64,000 bases of DNA from Amycolatopsis solani (GTDB taxonomy: Bacteria; Actinomycetota; Actinomycetes; Mycobacteriales; Pseudonocardiaceae): the NCBI RefSeq assembly GCF_033441515.1, contig NZ_JAWQJT010000003.1, forward strand, positions 372,001-436,000, written 5' to 3'. Both the position numbers and the translations under genes were made by a program. The notes beneath the pieces were generated by a model. The model did not search any database. It had not been told where the DNA came from and saw only the letters and a program-made list of their open reading frames with translations. Below, one piece after another: positions 25,212 through 33,410 of this stretch; the stretch's first letter is position 1; every line of letters starts with the position of its first letter.

Positions 25212-26633
25212 TCAGCGCTTCCCGGGGTGTTTCCCTGCCTCGGGGCGCGGGCCGCCGTCCGGCTTGGGCGGGCCGCCTTCGCGCTTGGCCGGCCCCTTGC
25301 CCGGCTGCTCCTTCGGCCCCGCGGCGGCGGCCACGCCCACCGACACCCGCTTCGAGGATTGCGGCGTAGCCACGACGACGGCGGTCGCAGGCGGCAAGGT
25401 GACCCCCGACGGCGCCGCGGCGGACGTACTGGGCGGGGCGGCCGCGGCCGGCTCGGCCGGGGAGCTTGCGGGGTCGGCGGGCCGGGCGAGCACCACCGTG
25501 AGCAGCCCGGCCGCCGCGGTGGCGAGGACACCGCCGGCGGTCAACGCCCGGCGCCGCGCGGACGCCGGAGTGACGGGCGCGGCGGTGGCGGCGGCGTCGG
25601 TGGCTGCGGTGGCGGGCGCAGTGGCCGCGGTGTCCGCAGCGGCGGCGGTGGCCGCAGCCGCCGCTGCGGCGGCGCCGGGCGCAGTGGGTTTCAACGCCCG
25701 CCGCCACGCGGACGCCGGCTTGACGGGCGCGCCCGCGGTGGCGGCAGTGCCGGCGACGGCCGCATTGGCCGAGGTGCCGGCGGCAGACGCAGTGGTCACG
25801 GCGGCGGCGGACGCAATGGTCGCGATGGCTGCGGTGGTCGCAGCGGCGGGCTCGCGCAGCAACCGCGGCAGCTGCTCGGCCCCCGGCCGGTCCGCGGGAT
25901 CCTTGGCGGTCATCAGGCGCAGCGTGTGCGCGAGCGGTTCGGGAGTGCTGCCGGGAACGCGGGGCGCGCGGTTCAGCCGGGCCAGTGCCGACTCCGCCAG
26001 TGTGCCGGGGAACTCGCGCTGGGCGGTCAGGCACTCCAGGAGGATCAGGCCGAGCGCGTAGATGTCGGCCGCCGGGCCGGCGGGGTCGCCCAGGATCTGC
26101 TCCGGTGCCAGGTAGGCGGCGGTGCCGGTGACCAGGCCGGTGCCGGTGATGTGCGTGGAGTCCAGCGCGTGCGCGATGCCGAAGTCGGTGATCAGCGGGC
26201 CGCCGGCACCGAGGAGGATGTTCGCGGGTTTCAGGTCGCGGTGCACGATGCCCCGGGCGTGGACGTGGGCCAGCGCCTCCGCCAGCCGGACCCCCAGCTC
26301 GCTCACTTCGCCGGTGGTGAACGGCCCGGCCAGCAGGCGCTCGGCGAGGTTCTCCCCGTCGACCAGCTGCATCACCAGGTAGGGCCGGTCCCCCTCGGTG
26401 CCGCTGTCGTACAGCGTCACCACCCGGGGGTGGTCGATGCTGGCCAGCAAGGTCCGCTCCCGCGCGCGGCGCAGCTGGTCAACCGCCACCGCGTGCCGGT
26501 CGTAGACCTTGACAGCGACCTCGCGCCCCAGCTCGCGGTCGACGGCCCGGTGGACCCGCGCGGTGGCTCCCTTGCCGAGCAACGGCCCGACTTCGTAGCG
26601 TCCGGCGAGCACGTGCGGCGGCTCGTTCGTCAT
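25212..26633 (-). CDS. Membrane Ser/Thr protein kinase (PknB-type), Ala-rich linker, no PASTA domain
   Basis: 473 residues from the ATG at 26633; in-frame ATGs further up (26648, 26720) are less likely. Kinase domain about 10-270: GKGATARVH loop, Lys42 in VAVKVYD, catalytic HRDLKPAN (131-138), ITDFGIAHAL and GTAAYLAPEQI. A long Ala/Thr-rich linker (about 275-355) contains two similar blocks (VKPASAWRRALKP and VTPASARRRALTA). One transmembrane segment spans about 363-383. The outer part is a short Pro/Ser/Lys-rich tail with no sensor fold. It is a single gene, convergent with the xylanase; substrates are unknown. Confidence 0.9.
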   Translation of the reverse strand: MTNEPPHVLAGRYEVGPLLGKGATARVHRAVDRELGREVAVKVYDRHAVAVDQLRRARERTLLASIDHPRVVTLYDSGTEGDRPYLVMQLVDGENLAERLLAGPFTTGEVSELGVRLAEALAHVHARGIVHRDLKPANILLGAGGPLITDFGIAHALDSTHITGTGLVTGTAAYLAPEQILGDPAGPAADIYALGLILLECLTAQREFPGTLAESALARLNRAPRVPGSTPEPLAHTLRLMTAKDPADRPGAEQLPRLLREPAAATTAAIATIASAAAVTTASAAGTSANAAVAGTAATAGAPVKPASAWRRALKPTAPGAAAAAAAATAAAADTAATAPATAATDAAATAAPVTPASARRRALTAGGVLATAAAGLLTVVLARPADPASSPAEPAAAAPPSTSAAAPSGVTLPPATAVVVATPQSSKRVSVGVAAAAGPKEQPGKGPAKREGGPPKPDGGPRPEAGKHPGKR

Positions 26634-26730
26634 CGGCAGGCACCCCATCCGGCTCGTGGTCCTCACCGGTACCCGCAAACGCGGCAGGCGCAAACGCAGG
26701 AGTGCGACGGTGCCGCGCAAGTCACTCGAG

Positions 26731-27342
26731 TCAGCCGGCCGCCTTCAGGGCCGCTTCGACCGCTCGCGCCAGTGCTTCCAGGTACTCGTCGTCGCTGGGG
26801 CCCTTGACCACCAGCATCCGGAAGGCGAGCGGCGCGATCAGCAGGTCGGTGCCGAGCTCCGGGTCGAGGCCGGGCGGCAGCTCGCCGCGGTCGATCGCGT
26901 TCCGCAGGACCGCCTGCGCCGCCGCTCGGCGCGGTTCCGCCACTCCGGTCTGCAGCACCTCGGCGAGGGTCTCGTCGTACGCGGCTTCGGCCAGCAGCCC
27001 GGCCCCGATCCGCGTGATGAGCGGGTGGGCCAGCTGGCCGCGGAAGGTGGCGAACAGCTCGCGCAGGTCGCCGCGCAAGGCGCCGGTGTCCGGGGTGGGC
27101 GGGAGCGCGCCGGCGACCTTCTCCCGGATCAGCTCGGCGAGCATCGCCTGCTTCGACGGCCACCGCCGGTAGAGCGCGGCCTTGCCCACCCCGGCGCGCC
27201 GGGCGACCGCGTCCATCGACGTCCGGGCGTATCCCGTGTCCGCGAGCTCGGCGAACGCGGCGTCGGTGATGGCGTCGGTCACCTGACGGCGCAGCACCGC
27301 CCCGCCGCTCACCGGCCGGGTTCCGTCGTCGGGCGTCGCCAT
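26731..27342 (-). CDS. TetR family regulator
   Basis: 203 residues from the ATG at 27342. HTH at about 20-65: AAFAELADTGYARTSMDAVA, RRAGVGKAALYRRWPSKQAM. The C-terminal domain resembles the TetR_C group with LITRIGAGLLAEAAYDETLAE and LLIAPLAFRMLVVKG. It is divergent from the alpha/beta hydrolase at 27438, with two copies of a GAACGGAACG-N4-CGTTCC dyad in the gap. It very probably represses the hydrolase and itself. The likely inducer is the hydrolase substrate or a relative. Confidence 0.9.
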   Translation of the reverse strand: MATPDDGTRPVSGGAVLRRQVTDAITDAAFAELADTGYARTSMDAVARRAGVGKAALYRRWPSKQAMLAELIREKVAGALPPTPDTGALRGDLRELFATFRGQLAHPLITRIGAGLLAEAAYDETLAEVLQTGVAEPRRAAAQAVLRNAIDRGELPPGLDPELGTDLLIAPLAFRMLVVKGPSDDEYLEALARAVEAALKAAG

Positions 27343-27356
27343 GCCGCCAGTGTAGC

Positions 27357-27380
27357 GAACGGAACGGTGGCGTTCCATTC
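27357..27380. promoter_or_regulatory. TetR operator 1
   Basis: GAACGGAACG (27357-27366), 4-base spacer, CGTTCCATTC (27371-27380): 9 of 10 positions are complementary. It lies next to the TetR start at 27342, and its arms match operator 2. Confidence 0.7.
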
Positions 27381-27393
27381 ACCTGAGTGCTAC

Positions 27394-27415
27394 AACGGAA
27401 CGAGACCGTTCCGTT
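27394..27415. promoter_or_regulatory. TetR operator 2
   Basis: AACGGAACG (27394-27402), 4-base spacer AGAC, CGTTCCGTT (27407-27415): a perfect dyad. It lies 22 bases before the hydrolase ATG and overlaps where its promoter or leader must be. Same arms and spacing as operator 1. Confidence 0.75.
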
Positions 27416-27437
27416 CGCACCAACCGGGAGGCACCCG

Positions 27438-28568
27438 ATGAAGTTCCTCTTCGACGACCCGTCCTTCTCCTTCGAAGCCCTGCGCGCCGCCGGCTACCTC
27501 GCCTACGCCGGCGCCGACCTCGGCGAAGTGCTGGTGACCTGCCGCGAGATCCCGGAAGGCGACGAAGCCGCCTGGTCCGCCCAGTGGGCCGCGACCGCCG
27601 CGCGGATCGAGGGCATCGGCCGCGACGCCCTCGCCGCCGGGCACCGGGTCAGCGCCCGCGAGGCCCTGCTGCGGGCCTCCAACTACTACCGCGTCGCCGA
27701 CTTCTACCGCCGCGACGACCCCGAGCACGATCCCGAGTCCGCGCGGCTCGCGAAGGCGTCCCAGCGGACCTTCGCCGACGCCGCCCCGCTGCTGGACACC
27801 CCGGTCCGCGCGCTGACCATCCCGTACGAGGGCACCACCCTGCCCGCGTACCTCTTCCTCGCCGACGGCTCCGGCACCCCGCGCCCGACCGTGCTCTTCC
27901 ACGGCGGCTTCGACTCCACCCTGGAGGAGAGCTACTTCGCCATCGCCGCGGCCGCGCTGCGGCGCGGGTACCACGTGCTCGCCTTCGACGGCCCCGGCCA
28001 GGGCGCCCCGCTCCGCCGCGGCCTGCGGTTCCGGCCCGACTGGGAAGCCGTGGTCACCCCGGCCGTCGACCTCGCCCGCACCCTGCCCGAGGTCGACGAC
28101 GAGAAGATCGCGCTGATCGGGATGAGCATGGGCGGCTACCTCGCCGCCCGAGCGGCCGCGTTCGAGCACCGGCTCGCGGCCTGCGTGCTCTACGACGGCG
28201 TCTACGACCTGCACGAGCCCTTCACCGCCGTCACCGGGTTCGAGCACGACACCCAAGCCCGCTGGATCGTCCGCAACGGCAAGTGGACCTTCGGTCTGTC
28301 CACGTTCGACGACGTGGCCGAGGCGACGCGCGCCTACACCATGGCCGGGATCGCGGGGCGCATCACCTGCCCCACCCTCGTCCTCGACGCCGAAAACGAC
28401 CAATTCTTCCGAGGCCAGCCCCAGCGCCTGCTCGACGAGCTGACGTGCGAGAAGGAGCTGATCTTCTTCCGCGAGGACGAAGGCGGCGGCGAACACTGCC
28501 ACGAAGGCGCGCTGTTCCTGTTCCACCAGCGCACGTTCGACTGGCTCGACACCGTCCTCGGCCGCTGA
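27438..28568 (+). CDS. Alpha/beta hydrolase (FrsA / 2,6-dihydropseudooxynicotine hydrolase-like)
   Basis: 376 residues; the ATG at 27438 has CGGGAGG upstream. A helical N-terminal cap (about 1-130, SAREALLRASNYYRVADFYR) precedes the hydrolase core: YEGTTLPAYLFLADG, VLFHGGFDSTLEE (oxyanion), the nucleophile elbow GMSMGG, TLVLDAENDQFFRGQ (acid) and GGGEHCHEGA (His). The cap plus core and length fit the family containing 2,6-dihydropseudooxynicotine hydrolase, which cleaves C-C bonds, and FrsA. The true substrate is unknown. Expression is probably released by the TetR encoded divergently. Confidence 0.85.
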   Translation: MKFLFDDPSFSFEALRAAGYLAYAGADLGEVLVTCREIPEGDEAAWSAQWAATAARIEGIGRDALAAGHRVSAREALLRASNYYRVADFYRRDDPEHDPESARLAKASQRTFADAAPLLDTPVRALTIPYEGTTLPAYLFLADGSGTPRPTVLFHGGFDSTLEESYFAIAAAALRRGYHVLAFDGPGQGAPLRRGLRFRPDWEAVVTPAVDLARTLPEVDDEKIALIGMSMGGYLAARAAAFEHRLAACVLYDGVYDLHEPFTAVTGFEHDTQARWIVRNGKWTFGLSTFDDVAEATRAYTMAGIAGRITCPTLVLDAENDQFFRGQPQRLLDELTCEKELIFFREDEGGGEHCHEGALFLFHQRTFDWLDTVLGR

Positions 28569-28583
28569 GTCCCCCGGCTGTTC

Positions 28584-29435
28584 TCAGGTGCCGGGGCGCA
28601 GGACGAAGTCGTACGTGAGCGCGCGGTAGGGCCCCGCCAGGCCGCGGGCGCCGTGGTCCTCGCGGAGGGTCGTCGTCTTGACCGCCTCGGCGGGCACAGC
28701 GCCTTCGATGGTGCTTTCGACCAGGGGATCGCCGTCGAAGTAGATCTGGGTGGTCAACGGCAGGCACCCCGCGGCACTGACGATCGCGTGGATGTGCCGG
28801 GGGCGGCGGCCGTCGAGCTTCAAAGCTCGCGTCAGCGTCGCCAGCGGGCTCTGCGTGGCGAGGCCGAAGGTCTCGACACCGGGCATGACCGTGCGGAACT
28901 CGTAGTGGCCGCGGTCGTCGGCGATGATCCTGGCGCGCAGGTTGTCGGCGGGGACACCGGTGGCGTCGTTGGGGATGTCCAGCGGCGCGAAGTCGGCGGC
29001 GGTCAGTCCGGAGTAGACGTCGTTCGCGTCGATCTGCCAGATCTCGAGGGCCGCACCGGGCAGCAGGTCGCCGGTGGTGGTGCGCACGATTCCGGACACG
29101 ACGAGCGGTTCGCCGGGCTCGTCCGGCCGCATGGGCAGCACGGCGGGACTGCGCAGGACGGGCGCCCCGGGCCGATGGGCGGGACCTTCCATCTCCCAAT
29201 GGCTCGCGCCGTCCTTTTCCGGGTGGGCGTAGCTCGCGCCCGCGGTTCCTCTTTGGACGGTCTTGAAGAAGAGGATGCTCGCCGACGGCAGTTCATCGGC
29301 GTCGGCGACCTGCCTCAACCAGTCGGCGGCGCCGAGCAGTTCGTCGAGGGTGACCTGGTGCTTCAGGATGACGTCGTCGATCGCGCGGCGCAGATCGGCG
29401 AACACGACACGCAGCCGTTCCGGCGGCTCGTTCAC
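28584..29435 (-). CDS. Intradiol ring-cleavage dioxygenase (hydroxyquinol/catechol 1,2-dioxygenase type)
   Basis: 283 residues. The N-terminal helical dimerisation region (DVILKHQVTLDELLGAADWL) matches catechol-1,2-dioxygenase types. Fe(III) ligands fit Tyr141 (NDVYSG), Tyr178 (GHYEFRT), His214 and His216 (RPRHIHAIV). VVSGIVRTTTGDLLPGAALE and the following LEIWQIDANDVYS are family hallmarks. It opens a catecholic ring to a muconate or maleylacetate. It is third in an operon with an amidohydrolase/decarboxylase and an FMN reductase, 12 bases after the former, so a trihydroxybenzene such as hydroxyquinol is a reasonable substrate. Confidence 0.9.
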   Translation of the reverse strand: MNEPPERLRVVFADLRRAIDDVILKHQVTLDELLGAADWLRQVADADELPSASILFFKTVQRGTAGASYAHPEKDGASHWEMEGPAHRPGAPVLRSPAVLPMRPDEPGEPLVVSGIVRTTTGDLLPGAALEIWQIDANDVYSGLTAADFAPLDIPNDATGVPADNLRARIIADDRGHYEFRTVMPGVETFGLATQSPLATLTRALKLDGRRPRHIHAIVSAAGCLPLTTQIYFDGDPLVESTIEGAVPAEAVKTTTLREDHGARGLAGPYRALTYDFVLRPGT

Positions 29436-29447
29436 GGGTGACTCCTT

Positions 29448-30440
29448 TCAGTGCCGCCGGATGCCGGCGACGAGCTTTTCCCAGTTCCGGTACGCGATGA
29501 GCTCGCGCTCGGCGTCGCCGACGGGCGCACTGTCCACAAAGGCCCGTGCCGACCCGGCGCGCTCCCGGTTGAACGGGTGGTCGGAGGCGTACATGATCCG
29601 CTCCGCGCCCACCGTTTCGAGGCTCCACCGCAGGTACTTGTGGCTGGAGATGCCGCCGGGAGTGACGAACACGTTGGTGCGGAAGTACTCCGCGATCGGG
29701 CAGCGTAGGCCAGCGAGGTCGTCCATCGCGGCGACGCGGTCGAGGTAGAACAGCACGACTTCGCCCCAGTGCCCCAGGATGACCTGCAGGCCGGGGAACC
29801 GGTCGAAGACGCCGGCGAGGATCATCCGCAGGACGGTCAGGCCGGCGTCGTAGTGCCAGCCGAACGCGCCGGTGGCCAGCATGCCGTCCACCGGCTCGCC
29901 GAACCCGCGGTAGTACGCGTCGACGACGCCGGGTGCCGGCGCGCGGGGGTGCAGGTAGACCGGCGCGCGCAGGTCTTCGGCGGCCTCGTAGATGTCCCAG
30001 AACTCCGGCGCGTCCAGGGCGCGGCCGCCGGAGCGCGCGTTCACCAGCGTGCCCGCGAAGCCGAGTTCGGTGACCGCGCGCCGCAGTTCGGTGGCCGCGG
30101 CCGCCGGCGACGGCGTGGCCAGCGTCGCGAACCCCTGCAGGCGCCCGGGGTGACGGCGGACCGCTTCCGCGAGGCCGTCGTTCACGGCCGCCTGGAGGGC
30201 GGCCGCCTCCGCGGCGGGCAGGTTCTGCAGGCCGGGCGTCGTCAGGGACAGGACCGCGGTGTCGATGCCGGCGTCGTCCATGGCCGCGATCCGCCCGGCT
30301 CCGACGTCGAGCAGCGCGGGCAGGACTTCCCCGCCGAGAGCCCGGTTCATCATCGGCTCGGCCGGCCGCGGATCGTGCCGCCGCCAGGCCTCGGCCACTT
30401 CGGTGGTGAGGAAGTGCTCTTCCAATGCGTAAAGCCGCAT
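29448..30440 (-). CDS. Amidohydrolase-2 family (gamma-resorcylate decarboxylase-like)
   Basis: 330 residues. It begins MRLYALEEHFLTTEVAEAWR: the E-x-H metal motif replaces the usual H-x-H, as in the ACMSD/gamma-resorcylate decarboxylase branch. Other ligands: PVYLHPRAPAPGVVDAYYRG, LGHWGEVVLFYLDR and YASDHPFN (final Asp). These enzymes remove CO2 from hydroxybenzoates or related acids. In Rhodococcus the gamma-resorcylate route combines such a decarboxylase with a hydroxylase and a hydroxyquinol dioxygenase; the dioxygenase and a reductase are encoded on either side here. A paralogue is at 51481-52512. Confidence 0.87.
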   Translation of the reverse strand: MRLYALEEHFLTTEVAEAWRRHDPRPAEPMMNRALGGEVLPALLDVGAGRIAAMDDAGIDTAVLSLTTPGLQNLPAAEAAALQAAVNDGLAEAVRRHPGRLQGFATLATPSPAAAATELRRAVTELGFAGTLVNARSGGRALDAPEFWDIYEAAEDLRAPVYLHPRAPAPGVVDAYYRGFGEPVDGMLATGAFGWHYDAGLTVLRMILAGVFDRFPGLQVILGHWGEVVLFYLDRVAAMDDLAGLRCPIAEYFRTNVFVTPGGISSHKYLRWSLETVGAERIMYASDHPFNRERAGSARAFVDSAPVGDAERELIAYRNWEKLVAGIRRH

Positions 30441-30446
30441 CGCGGG

Positions 30447-31010
30447 TCAGTCCCGGACGGCTTTGAGCGCGCCGGCCCAGGATTCGAGCTGGCCGAACAG
30501 GATCGTGGCGGCCTGGTCGTGCGCGGCCGCGGGCGTGAAGGTGGTGAAGTCCCGGAAGTCGGTGAGCAGCGAGAAGGACAGCTGCTGGCGGACGTGGGCG
30601 ATCCGCAGTTCGCTGCAGATCGCGCGCAGGTGCTCGATCGCCCTGGCGCCGCCGAGCGAGCCGTAGGAGACGAAGGCGGCGGCCTTGTCGTTCCATTCGC
30701 GGTAGAGGTAGTCGATGGCGTTCTTCAGCACCGCGGACGTCGAGTGGTTGTACTCGGGGGTGACGAAGACGAAGCCGTCGAACTTCGCGATGGTGGCGGC
30801 CCAGGCCCGGGTGTGCTCGCCGGCGTACCGGCCCGCGCTGGCGGGGACGGGCTCGTCCAGGTGGGGCAGCGGGTGGTCGAGCAGGTCGATCAGCTCGTAG
30901 TCGGCGCCGGTGCGTTCCTTGGCCCTGGTCAGGACCCAGTCGGCCACGGCGGCGCCGTTGCGGCCGGGGCGGGTGCTGCCGAGGATGACGGCGAGCTTCA
31001 GGTCGCTCAT
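30447..31010 (-). CDS. NADPH-dependent FMN reductase / flavodoxin-like NADPH:quinone reductase
   Basis: 187 residues; the ATG at 31010 has GGAGGACC upstream, whereas the frame opening at 31046 lies inside an operator. FMN-binding GSTRPGRNGAAVADW is at the start, then FVFVTPEYNHSTSAVLKNAI and FVSYGSLGGARAIEHLR. It could supply reduced flavin to a monooxygenase or reduce quinones formed from hydroquinols. First gene of the MarR-controlled operon, 6 bases before the amidohydrolase. The two dyads at 31033-31080 lie directly upstream. Confidence 0.9.
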   Translation of the reverse strand: MSDLKLAVILGSTRPGRNGAAVADWVLTRAKERTGADYELIDLLDHPLPHLDEPVPASAGRYAGEHTRAWAATIAKFDGFVFVTPEYNHSTSAVLKNAIDYLYREWNDKAAAFVSYGSLGGARAIEHLRAICSELRIAHVRQQLSFSLLTDFRDFTTFTPAAAHDQAATILFGQLESWAGALKAVRD

Positions 31011-31032
31011 GGTGGTCCTCCGAAATCGCGAG

Positions 31033-31048
31033 ACTTGAATCTTCAAGT
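31033..31048. promoter_or_regulatory. MarR operator 1
   Basis: ACTTGAA-TC-TTCAAGT is a perfect 16-bp palindrome beside the FMN reductase start. Its sequence and spacing are repeated in operator 2, with centres 32 bp apart (about three helical turns). Confidence 0.8.
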
Positions 31049-31064
31049 CAAACTAGCCACTCTG

Positions 31065-31080
31065 ACTTGAAAGTTCAAGT
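31065..31080. promoter_or_regulatory. MarR operator 2
   Basis: ACTTGAA-AG-TTCAAGT is a perfect 16-bp palindrome 25 bp before the MarR start. It shares arms with operator 1 and should overlap the MarR promoter (TACACT at 31094-31099 is a possible -10), giving autorepression. Confidence 0.8.
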
Positions 31081-31105
31081 GCGACCCGGTCGGTACACTC
31101 CTGCC

Positions 31106-31597
31106 ATGCCTGCCCCGAACGACGAGCCGCGCTGGTTGACCGACGACCAGCTGGCGGCGTGGCGCGGGTTCGTGAAACTGCTCCAGCGGCTGCCCGCGGC
31201 CCTGGAAACCCAGCTCCAGCAGGACGCCAAGCTCAGCCTGATCGAGTACCACGTCCTGGCGCACCTGTCCGACCAGCCCGGGCGCCGCTTGCGGATGAGC
31301 GAACTCGCCGCACTGGCCAGCACGGAGCTGTCCCGCCTGTCCCACCTGATCGGCCGGCTCGAGAACCGCGGCTTCGTGGCGCGCGAGCCGGATCCGGAGA
31401 ACGGGCGCTACACGCTCGCCGTGCTGACCGAGGCGGGGTACGCCCACCTCGTCGACGCGGCACCCGCCCACGTGGCGCGGGTACTGGACCTGTTCGTCGA
31501 CGCCCTCGGCGCGAACGAGCTGCGGACCCTGCACCGGATCTCCGGCAAGGTGCTCGACCGCATCGAGCAGGCCGAGGAACATCATATGTCCCGGTGA
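31106..31597 (+). CDS. MarR family regulator
   Basis: 163 residues from the ATG at 31106; an upstream TTG at 31067 lies inside operator 2. The winged helix is clear: LSLIEYHVLAHLSDQPGRRL, RMSELAALASTELSRLSHLI, GRLENRGFVAREPDPENGRY. TACACT at 31094-31099 would start transcription near the ATG, so the message may be leaderless. It is divergent from the FMN reductase/amidohydrolase/dioxygenase operon, with two perfect palindromes between, and probably represses it until a phenolic ligand binds. Confidence 0.92.
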   Translation: MPAPNDEPRWLTDDQLAAWRGFVKLLQRLPAALETQLQQDAKLSLIEYHVLAHLSDQPGRRLRMSELAALASTELSRLSHLIGRLENRGFVAREPDPENGRYTLAVLTEAGYAHLVDAAPAHVARVLDLFVDALGANELRTLHRISGKVLDRIEQAEEHHMSR

Positions 31598-31649
31598 CCA
31601 AACGTCACCCAACCGTTCGAATACTTCGAAAGCGCACTCGAGCACGCGG

Positions 31650-31666
31650 CATTCATCATACGAATG
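31650..31666. promoter_or_regulatory. GntR operator candidate (ATCATAC core) before the regulator gene
   Basis: CATTC-ATCATAC-GAATG, centred 23 bp before the GntR ATG. The core CATCATACG recurs at 37409-37423 and, with changes, at 37334-37352, suggesting that this regulator controls both divergent sugar operons and itself. Confidence 0.6.
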
Positions 31667-31680
31667 CTAAAGTTTTTGCC

Positions 31681-32388
31681 ATGGCGAGGTCCCTGACCGA
31701 CGAAGCGATCGACCGGATCCGGGAGTTCGTCCGGTCCGGGCGGTTCCCCGCGGGGTCGCGGCTGCCGCCCGAGCACGAGCTCGCCACCGAGCTGGGGATT
31801 TCGCGCAGTCCGACCCGCGAAGCCGTGAAGGCGCTCGAGCTGGCCCGGGTGCTCGAAGTGCGCCGCGGCGACGGCACGTTCGTCACGAGCCTCGCGCCCA
31901 GCCTGCTGCTGGAAGGTCTCGGCACCGCGGTCTCGCTCATGCAAGGCGGCACGGTGCTCGAGCTGACCGAAGTGCGGCGGCTGCTGGAGCCGGCCGCCAC
32001 CGGCCTCGCCGCCACCCGGATCACCGAAGACCGGCTGCGCGCGGTGGCCGAGCTGCTCGAAGCGATGCAGGAAGCCGTCGAGGACGTCGAACGCCTGACC
32101 GTGCTCGACGCCGCCTTCCACCGCGAGGTGATCACCGCGGCGGGCAACGAAACCCTGACCGCGCTGCTGGACGGCATCTCCTCGCGGACGCTGCGGGCGA
32201 GGATCTGGCGCGGCACCGCCGACCGCGGCGTCACGCGGGAAACCCTGTCCCAGCACCAGGCGATCTACGACGCGCTGGCCGCCCGCGACCCCGGCGTGGC
32301 CACCGCGGCCGCGCTGATGCACGTGGACACGTCCGAACGCTGGCTGCGCGCCCACCTGGCCGAGCTGCGAACCCTCGACGGCGCCTAG
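31681..32388 (+). CDS. GntR/FadR family regulator of the L-fuconate/sugar operons
   Basis: 235 residues from the ATG at 31681. The GntR winged helix covers about 1-65 (DRIREFVRSGRFPAGSRLPP, EHELATELGISRSPTREAVK); the FCD effector domain follows (LTEVRRLLEPAATGLAATRI, FHREVITAAGNETLTALLDG, with metal/ligand-type His). FCD regulators commonly bind sugar acids. Its stop overlaps the convergent permease stop by 4 bases. Three ATCATAC-type dyads (before this gene and in both promoters of the 37304-37495 region) point to control of the sugar-uptake and fuconate genes. Confidence 0.9.
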   Translation: MARSLTDEAIDRIREFVRSGRFPAGSRLPPEHELATELGISRSPTREAVKALELARVLEVRRGDGTFVTSLAPSLLLEGLGTAVSLMQGGTVLELTEVRRLLEPAATGLAATRITEDRLRAVAELLEAMQEAVEDVERLTVLDAAFHREVITAAGNETLTALLDGISSRTLRARIWRGTADRGVTRETLSQHQAIYDALAARDPGVATAAALMHVDTSERWLRAHLAELRTLDGA

Positions 32389-33410
32389 GTCTGCCGCTTG
32401 CCGCTGGTGATGCGGGACATCACCAGCGCGACCAGGATGATCGTGCCGTTGAGCGCGCCGATCCACTGCGCGGGCACGCCGGCCAGCGTGAGCACGTTCT
32501 GGATCATGTACAGCAGCAGGATCCCCGTGAAGGCACCGAAAAGCGTGCCCCGGCCGCCGTTCAGGCTGACGCCGCCGATCACCGCCGCGGCGAACACCGT
32601 GAAGATGTACCCGTTGCCCTGCGCCGCGGCCACCGAAGCCAGCCGGCCCGAGAGCAGCAGCCCGCCGAGCGCGGCCAGCACGCTCGCCGCGATCAGGACG
32701 ATCCACACGACGCGCCCGGTCCGGATGCCCGCGGCTTTCGCCGCGTCCTCGTTGCCGCCGATCGCATAGAGGCTGCGGCCGAAGCGGGTGTAGCCGAGCA
32801 GCACGACCCCGCCGGCGAACAGCAGCACGCAGATCCAGATCGACGCCGGGATCCCCGCCCACGGCGTGGTGCCGAGGTAGAGCATCGAATCGGGCAGGCC
32901 GAAGAACGTCTGACCGCCGGAGATCCCGGTCAGCAGGCCGCGCAGCACGATCAGCATGCCGAGGGTGACCACGAACCCGCTCAGTCCGAACCGGACGATC
33001 AGCAGCGCGTTGAGCACCCCGACCAGGACGCCGACCGCGAGCACCACCGGCACCGCCGTCCACGAGGGCAGCAGGCCGAGCGAGTGACCGCCGCCGATCG
33101 TCAGCCAGGCCGCGACGCCGGGGGCCAGGCCGAACGTCGACTCCAGCGAGAGGTCCATCTTGCCGACGACCAGGACCAGCGTCTGGGCCAGCACCAGCAA
33201 CGCGATCTCCGACATGGTCTGCAGGATGTTGAGCACGTTGTCGTACTGGAGGAACACGGGGTTCACCAGCTGGCCGACCACGGCGATCGCGACGATCCCC
33301 GGCACCAGCGCGAAGTCGCGCACGCGGGCGAGGGCGATCCGCCGCGGCGGCCGGGTGGCGGCGGGCTCGGACCGCGCTTCGGCGCGCAGGGCGGTGCGGC
33401 TGTCAGGCAT
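32385..33410 (-). CDS. Sugar ABC importer permease (RbsC-like)
   Basis: 341 residues with about ten hydrophobic segments of the BPD_transp_2 type. MSEIALLVLAQTLVLVVGKM then DLSLESTFGLAPGVAAWL, and the conserved VLNALLIVRFGLSGFVVTLG and YAIGGNEDAAKAAGIRTGRV, are typical of ribose/monosaccharide permeases. The stretch VVGKMDLSLES follows the family G-x-x-D-L-S. It overlaps the ATPase gene by 8 bases. Last of four genes running from L-fuconate dehydratase. Confidence 0.92.
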   Translation of the reverse strand: MPDSRTALRAEARSEPAATRPPRRIALARVRDFALVPGIVAIAVVGQLVNPVFLQYDNVLNILQTMSEIALLVLAQTLVLVVGKMDLSLESTFGLAPGVAAWLTIGGGHSLGLLPSWTAVPVVLAVGVLVGVLNALLIVRFGLSGFVVTLGMLIVLRGLLTGISGGQTFFGLPDSMLYLGTTPWAGIPASIWICVLLFAGGVVLLGYTRFGRSLYAIGGNEDAAKAAGIRTGRVVWIVLIAASVLAALGGLLLSGRLASVAAAQGNGYIFTVFAAAVIGGVSLNGGRGTLFGAFTGILLLYMIQNVLTLAGVPAQWIGALNGTIILVALVMSRITSGKRQT

